Shown here in pieces: positions 5,694 to 7,193 of a stretch of DNA of 7,193 nucleotides. Source of the DNA: Thermoplasmata archaeon (GTDB taxonomy: Archaea; Thermoplasmatota; Thermoplasmata; UBA10834); the NCBI GenBank assembly GCA_013331315.1, contig DUGQ01000016.1, positions 1 through 7,193 on the forward strand, in the 5' to 3' direction. The translations under genes and the position numbers were made by a program. Position 1 is the stretch's first letter. Each line of letters begins with the position of its first letter. The notes below the pieces were generated by a model, which searched no databases, had not been told where the DNA came from, and worked only from the letters and a program-made list of their open reading frames with translations.

Positions 5694-6771
5694 GCTGAGG
5701 GACAAGGAGGTCTCGCTCAAGCTCATTTCCGAACTCGAACGCATGGACCTTGACATCACGCTGATGCACGTATGCGGGACCCATCAGGACACGCTCATAA
5801 GATTCGGCCTCGACAGCGAGTTCCGCAGGGTCGGGGTCGATATCAGACAGGGTCCTGGATGCCCCGTCTGCGTCACAACCCCGGAGGAGGTCGAGCTCGC
5901 GTTGGAACTCGCCCGCAAAGGGGTAACGGTGACTGCCTTCGGAGACCTGATGAGGGTGCCAGGGGTGACCAGGACGCTCAACGCGGTCAAGTCGGAAGGG
6001 GGCGACGTGCGGGTCGTTCTCGGGATTGACGACGCGGTCGACATCGCCAGGAAGACCGACGGTGAAGTGGTCTTCGTCGGAATAGGTTTCGAGACCACGG
6101 CCCCGACGACCGCGGCTGCGCTTCTCGCGGAACCCCCGGAGAACTTCTCGGTCCTCAGCTTCCACAGGGTCGTGCCGCCCGCTCTGAGAGCGATCGCGTC
6201 TCTGGGGGAGATAAGGCTCGACGGCATGATCCAGCCCGGGCACGTCAGCACTATCATCGGCACGAAACCGTACCAGTTCCTCTCAGAGGAACACGGCATC
6301 CCACAGGTCGTCGCCGGGTTCGAGCCGCTCGACCTCATGATGGGGGTCTACATGCTGGCCAGGCAGAAGGCGGAGGGAAGGGCGGAGGTGGAGAACGAGT
6401 ACTCCCGCGTGGTCAGACCCGACGGCAATCCTACCGCCGTGAGGGCGATGGAGAAGTGCTTCGTCCCAACGGACGTCCGCTGGAGAGGTTTCCCAGTTAT
6501 CGCCAAGAGCGGCATGGCGTTGAGGGACTCCTTGGCGAACCACGATGCGTCCAGGAAGTTCGAGGACTTGCTGAGACCTATACGCGATCAGGAGTACGAG
6601 GAGCCTGAGGGCTGCAGATGCGGCGAGATGCTGCGGGGAATACTGACGAGCGAGGAATGTCCGCTGTTCGGGAAGCGATGCACGCCCGACGCGCCGGTGG
6701 GCCCCTGCATGGTCTCACGCGAGGGCAGCTGCTACATCTCGTTCAGATACCGCGGCGGAGGAAGGGCTTAA
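5686..6771 (+). CDS. hypD: HypD, iron-sulfur scaffold for Fe(CN)2CO assembly
   Basis: HypD forms a complex with HypC and HypE on which the iron receives its CN and CO ligands; its [4Fe-4S] cluster and redox thiols take part. The 361-residue protein is full length. C30-G-T-H is at 30-33, GPGCPVC at 56-62 (Cys59, Cys62), GFETTAPTT at 134-142, a P-G-H-V-S motif at 184-188, and GFEPLD at 211-216. The C-terminal cluster-binding region has C310-x-C312-G, C325-PLFG-x2-C332, C341-MVS and C349. The start ATG 5686 overlaps the end of hypA by 8 nt and has GGTGGT at 5675-5680 as a partial RBS. It is the last gene of the cluster. No hypE follows within the window. Confidence 0.96.
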   Translation: MFRLRDKEVSLKLISELERMDLDITLMHVCGTHQDTLIRFGLDSEFRRVGVDIRQGPGCPVCVTTPEEVELALELARKGVTVTAFGDLMRVPGVTRTLNAVKSEGGDVRVVLGIDDAVDIARKTDGEVVFVGIGFETTAPTTAAALLAEPPENFSVLSFHRVVPPALRAIASLGEIRLDGMIQPGHVSTIIGTKPYQFLSEEHGIPQVVAGFEPLDLMMGVYMLARQKAEGRAEVENEYSRVVRPDGNPTAVRAMEKCFVPTDVRWRGFPVIAKSGMALRDSLANHDASRKFEDLLRPIRDQEYEEPEGCRCGEMLRGILTSEECPLFGKRCTPDAPVGPCMVSREGSCYISFRYRGGGRA

Positions 6772-6784
6772 CAAACATCAACTC

Positions 6785-6806
6785 CCGACCCGCTGGCGGC
6801 GGTCGG
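6785..6806 (+). terminator. Possible hairpin just after hypD
   Basis: CCGACC (6785-6790) pairs with GGTCGG (6801-6806) around a 10-nt loop, 13 nt after the hypD stop. No T-run follows, which archaeal intrinsic termination would need, so a terminator role is uncertain. Confidence 0.25.
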
Positions 6807-6851
6807 CTGGAGGCGGATTAGCGGCACGGGCAAGGGCGAGGAAACCGGCAT

Positions 6852-6897
6852 TTACCGTTCTCGTTCCTGAGGGGGCGGATGACGACGGTAACGAGAA
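6852..6897. repeat. Two overlapping alternative inverted repeats
   Basis: TTCTCGTT (6858-6865) is the exact reverse complement of AACGAGAA (6890-6897). TTACCGT (6852-6858) is the exact reverse complement of ACGGTAA (6885-6891). The pairs share bases (6858 and 6890-6891), so only one full pairing can form at a time. Confidence 0.6.
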
Positions 6898-6910
6898 ACT
6901 CCGATTATAC

Positions 6911-6925
6911 GAATTTCGAATTTCG
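6911..6925. repeat. Tandem GAATTTC heptamer
   Basis: GAATTTC occurs twice without a spacer (6911-6917, 6918-6924) and is followed by G. A related TTTCGAAA palindrome lies at 6999-7006. Both are in the A/T-rich part of the gap. Confidence 0.6.
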
Positions 6926-6985
6926 TGGCGGTTATCCGCAAGACAAACTAGTGTTCATTATGCCTGATGTTAACGATTATCGCCA
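6926..6985. repeat. Imperfect 11-nt inverted repeat
   Basis: TGGCGGTTATC (6926-6936) can pair with GATTATCGCCA (6975-6985) over 11 positions with one G-U pair and one T-T mismatch. The left arm also overlaps a small GCGG-TTAT-CCGC hairpin (6928-6939). CGATTAT at 6974-6980 repeats CGATTAT at 6902-6908. Confidence 0.45.
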
Positions 6986-7020
6986 ATGATGCAGCGTTTT
7001 TCGAAAGATGGCCAACGAAA

Positions 7021-7033
7021 CCTATATTAAGTA
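7021..7033 (+). promoter_or_regulatory. TATA box of the gene starting at 7158
   Basis: CCTATATTAAGTA contains a good archaeal TATA-like core and follows a purine-rich BRE-like CGAAA. Transcription would start near 7050-7055. A second TATA-like TTTATTA lies at 7038-7044. Either gives a leader of roughly 90-105 nt before the ATG at 7158. Confidence 0.55.
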
Positions 7034-7070
7034 CCCCTTTATTACACCAACCTCGCCAGGACTGCCAGAA

Positions 7071-7152
7071 CCGAGTGTGAGCGCCAGATTGTGGGGCTTG
7101 GAAGGCGGGGCCACTCGGGCTGGACTGAACACGACTGGCCGAGCAAGGAGGG
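7071..7152 (+). promoter_or_regulatory. Structured leader with strong Shine-Dalgarno site
   Basis: CCGAGTG (7071-7077) pairs exactly with CACTCGG (7112-7118), and inside it CGCC (7082-7085) can pair with GGCG (7104-7107). CTCGG (7114-7118) can instead pair with CCGAG (7139-7143), which ends one base before the ribosome-binding site AAGGAGGG (7145-7152). The two pairings exclude each other. No known riboswitch class is recognised. Confidence 0.4.
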
Positions 7153-7157
7153 AAACC

Positions 7158-7193
7158 ATGAGTTCGCCTGAGACACCCGAAGAGAACTCCAAG
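7158..7193 (+). CDS. Start of an unidentified gene, cut by window end
   Basis: ATG 7158 follows the full Shine-Dalgarno sequence AAGGAGGG by 5 nt, the strongest RBS in the window. Only 12 codons are visible (MSSPETPEENSK), a hydrophilic acidic N-terminus that identifies no family. Its own TATA box and long leader suggest a transcription unit separate from the hyp genes. Confidence 0.65.
   Translation, partial: MSSPETPEENSK

Larger units (their letters stand above)
6772..7157. other. 386-nt gap after hypD with no convincing gene
   Basis: I see no reading frame of good coding character on either strand. The first ~120 nt are GC-rich with hairpins. The stretch from about 6895 to 7050 is clearly richer in A and T and holds repeats, a T5 run (6997-7001) and TATA-like elements. 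The last ~100 nt are GC-rich again and look like a structured leader of the gene that starts at 7158. No tRNA, rRNA or CRISPR repeat is recognisable. Confidence 0.7.

Noticed and set aside
6618..6821. A 67-codon plus-strand frame overlapping the end of hypD
   Set aside because: Most of it lies out of frame within the conserved cysteine-rich end of hypD, and it has no RBS or recognisable protein features.
6772..7157. A possible tRNA or CRISPR array in the long gap
   Set aside because: There is no T-loop GTTCRA signature with matching acceptor arms and no regularly spaced repeats; only short irregular repeats are present.

Overview
The window looks archaeal. The hydrogenase-maturation proteins are of archaeal type: HypB lacks the N-terminal Cys cluster and His-rich stretch of many bacterial versions. 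Several genes have a TATA-like box about 25-30 nt before the start codon and no Shine-Dalgarno site, which suggests leaderless transcripts. The coding DNA is fairly GC-rich, uses many AGG/AGA arginine and ATA isoleucine codons, and TATA boxes mark the gaps. A Euryarchaeota/Thermoplasmatota-like anaerobe is my best guess, but that is inference without a database search.

Layout. Positions 1-237 hold the 5' part of a leftward small membrane protein with a good TATA box. A rightward pair follows: a VOC/glyoxalase-fold protein (337-675) and a four-helix membrane protein of unknown function starting at TTG (758-1390). A leftward Cys-rich iron-sulfur protein (1393-2046) converges on the membrane protein with a 2-nt gap. 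It is divergent from a hydrogenase-maturation cluster in the order hypB (2183-2833), hypF (2845-5052), hypC (5088-5315), hypA (5319-5693), hypD (5686-6771). The 386-nt gap after hypD (6772-7157) holds no convincing gene but contains several inverted and direct repeats, a TATA box and a structured leader. It ends in a strong Shine-Dalgarno site and the first 12 codons of another gene that runs off the window.

How the genes work together. HypF makes the cyanide precursor from carbamoyl phosphate with HypE. HypC and HypD assemble and carry the Fe(CN)2CO unit. HypA and HypB then insert nickel into the [NiFe]-hydrogenase large subunit. HypE is the one core factor not present, and no hydrogenase structural gene is seen, so both should be elsewhere in the genome. 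The divergent 21-cysteine iron-sulfur protein may be an electron carrier linked to the same metabolism, but only its position suggests this.

The most notable signals are a perfect 26-bp palindrome inside hypF built with uncommon codons, a hypB start that should probably move 39 nt downstream because its promoter lies inside the longer reading frame, a private promoter for hypC, the unusual Cys-rich protein, and the structured gap after hypD. I see no clear case for a wholly new multi-gene system here.
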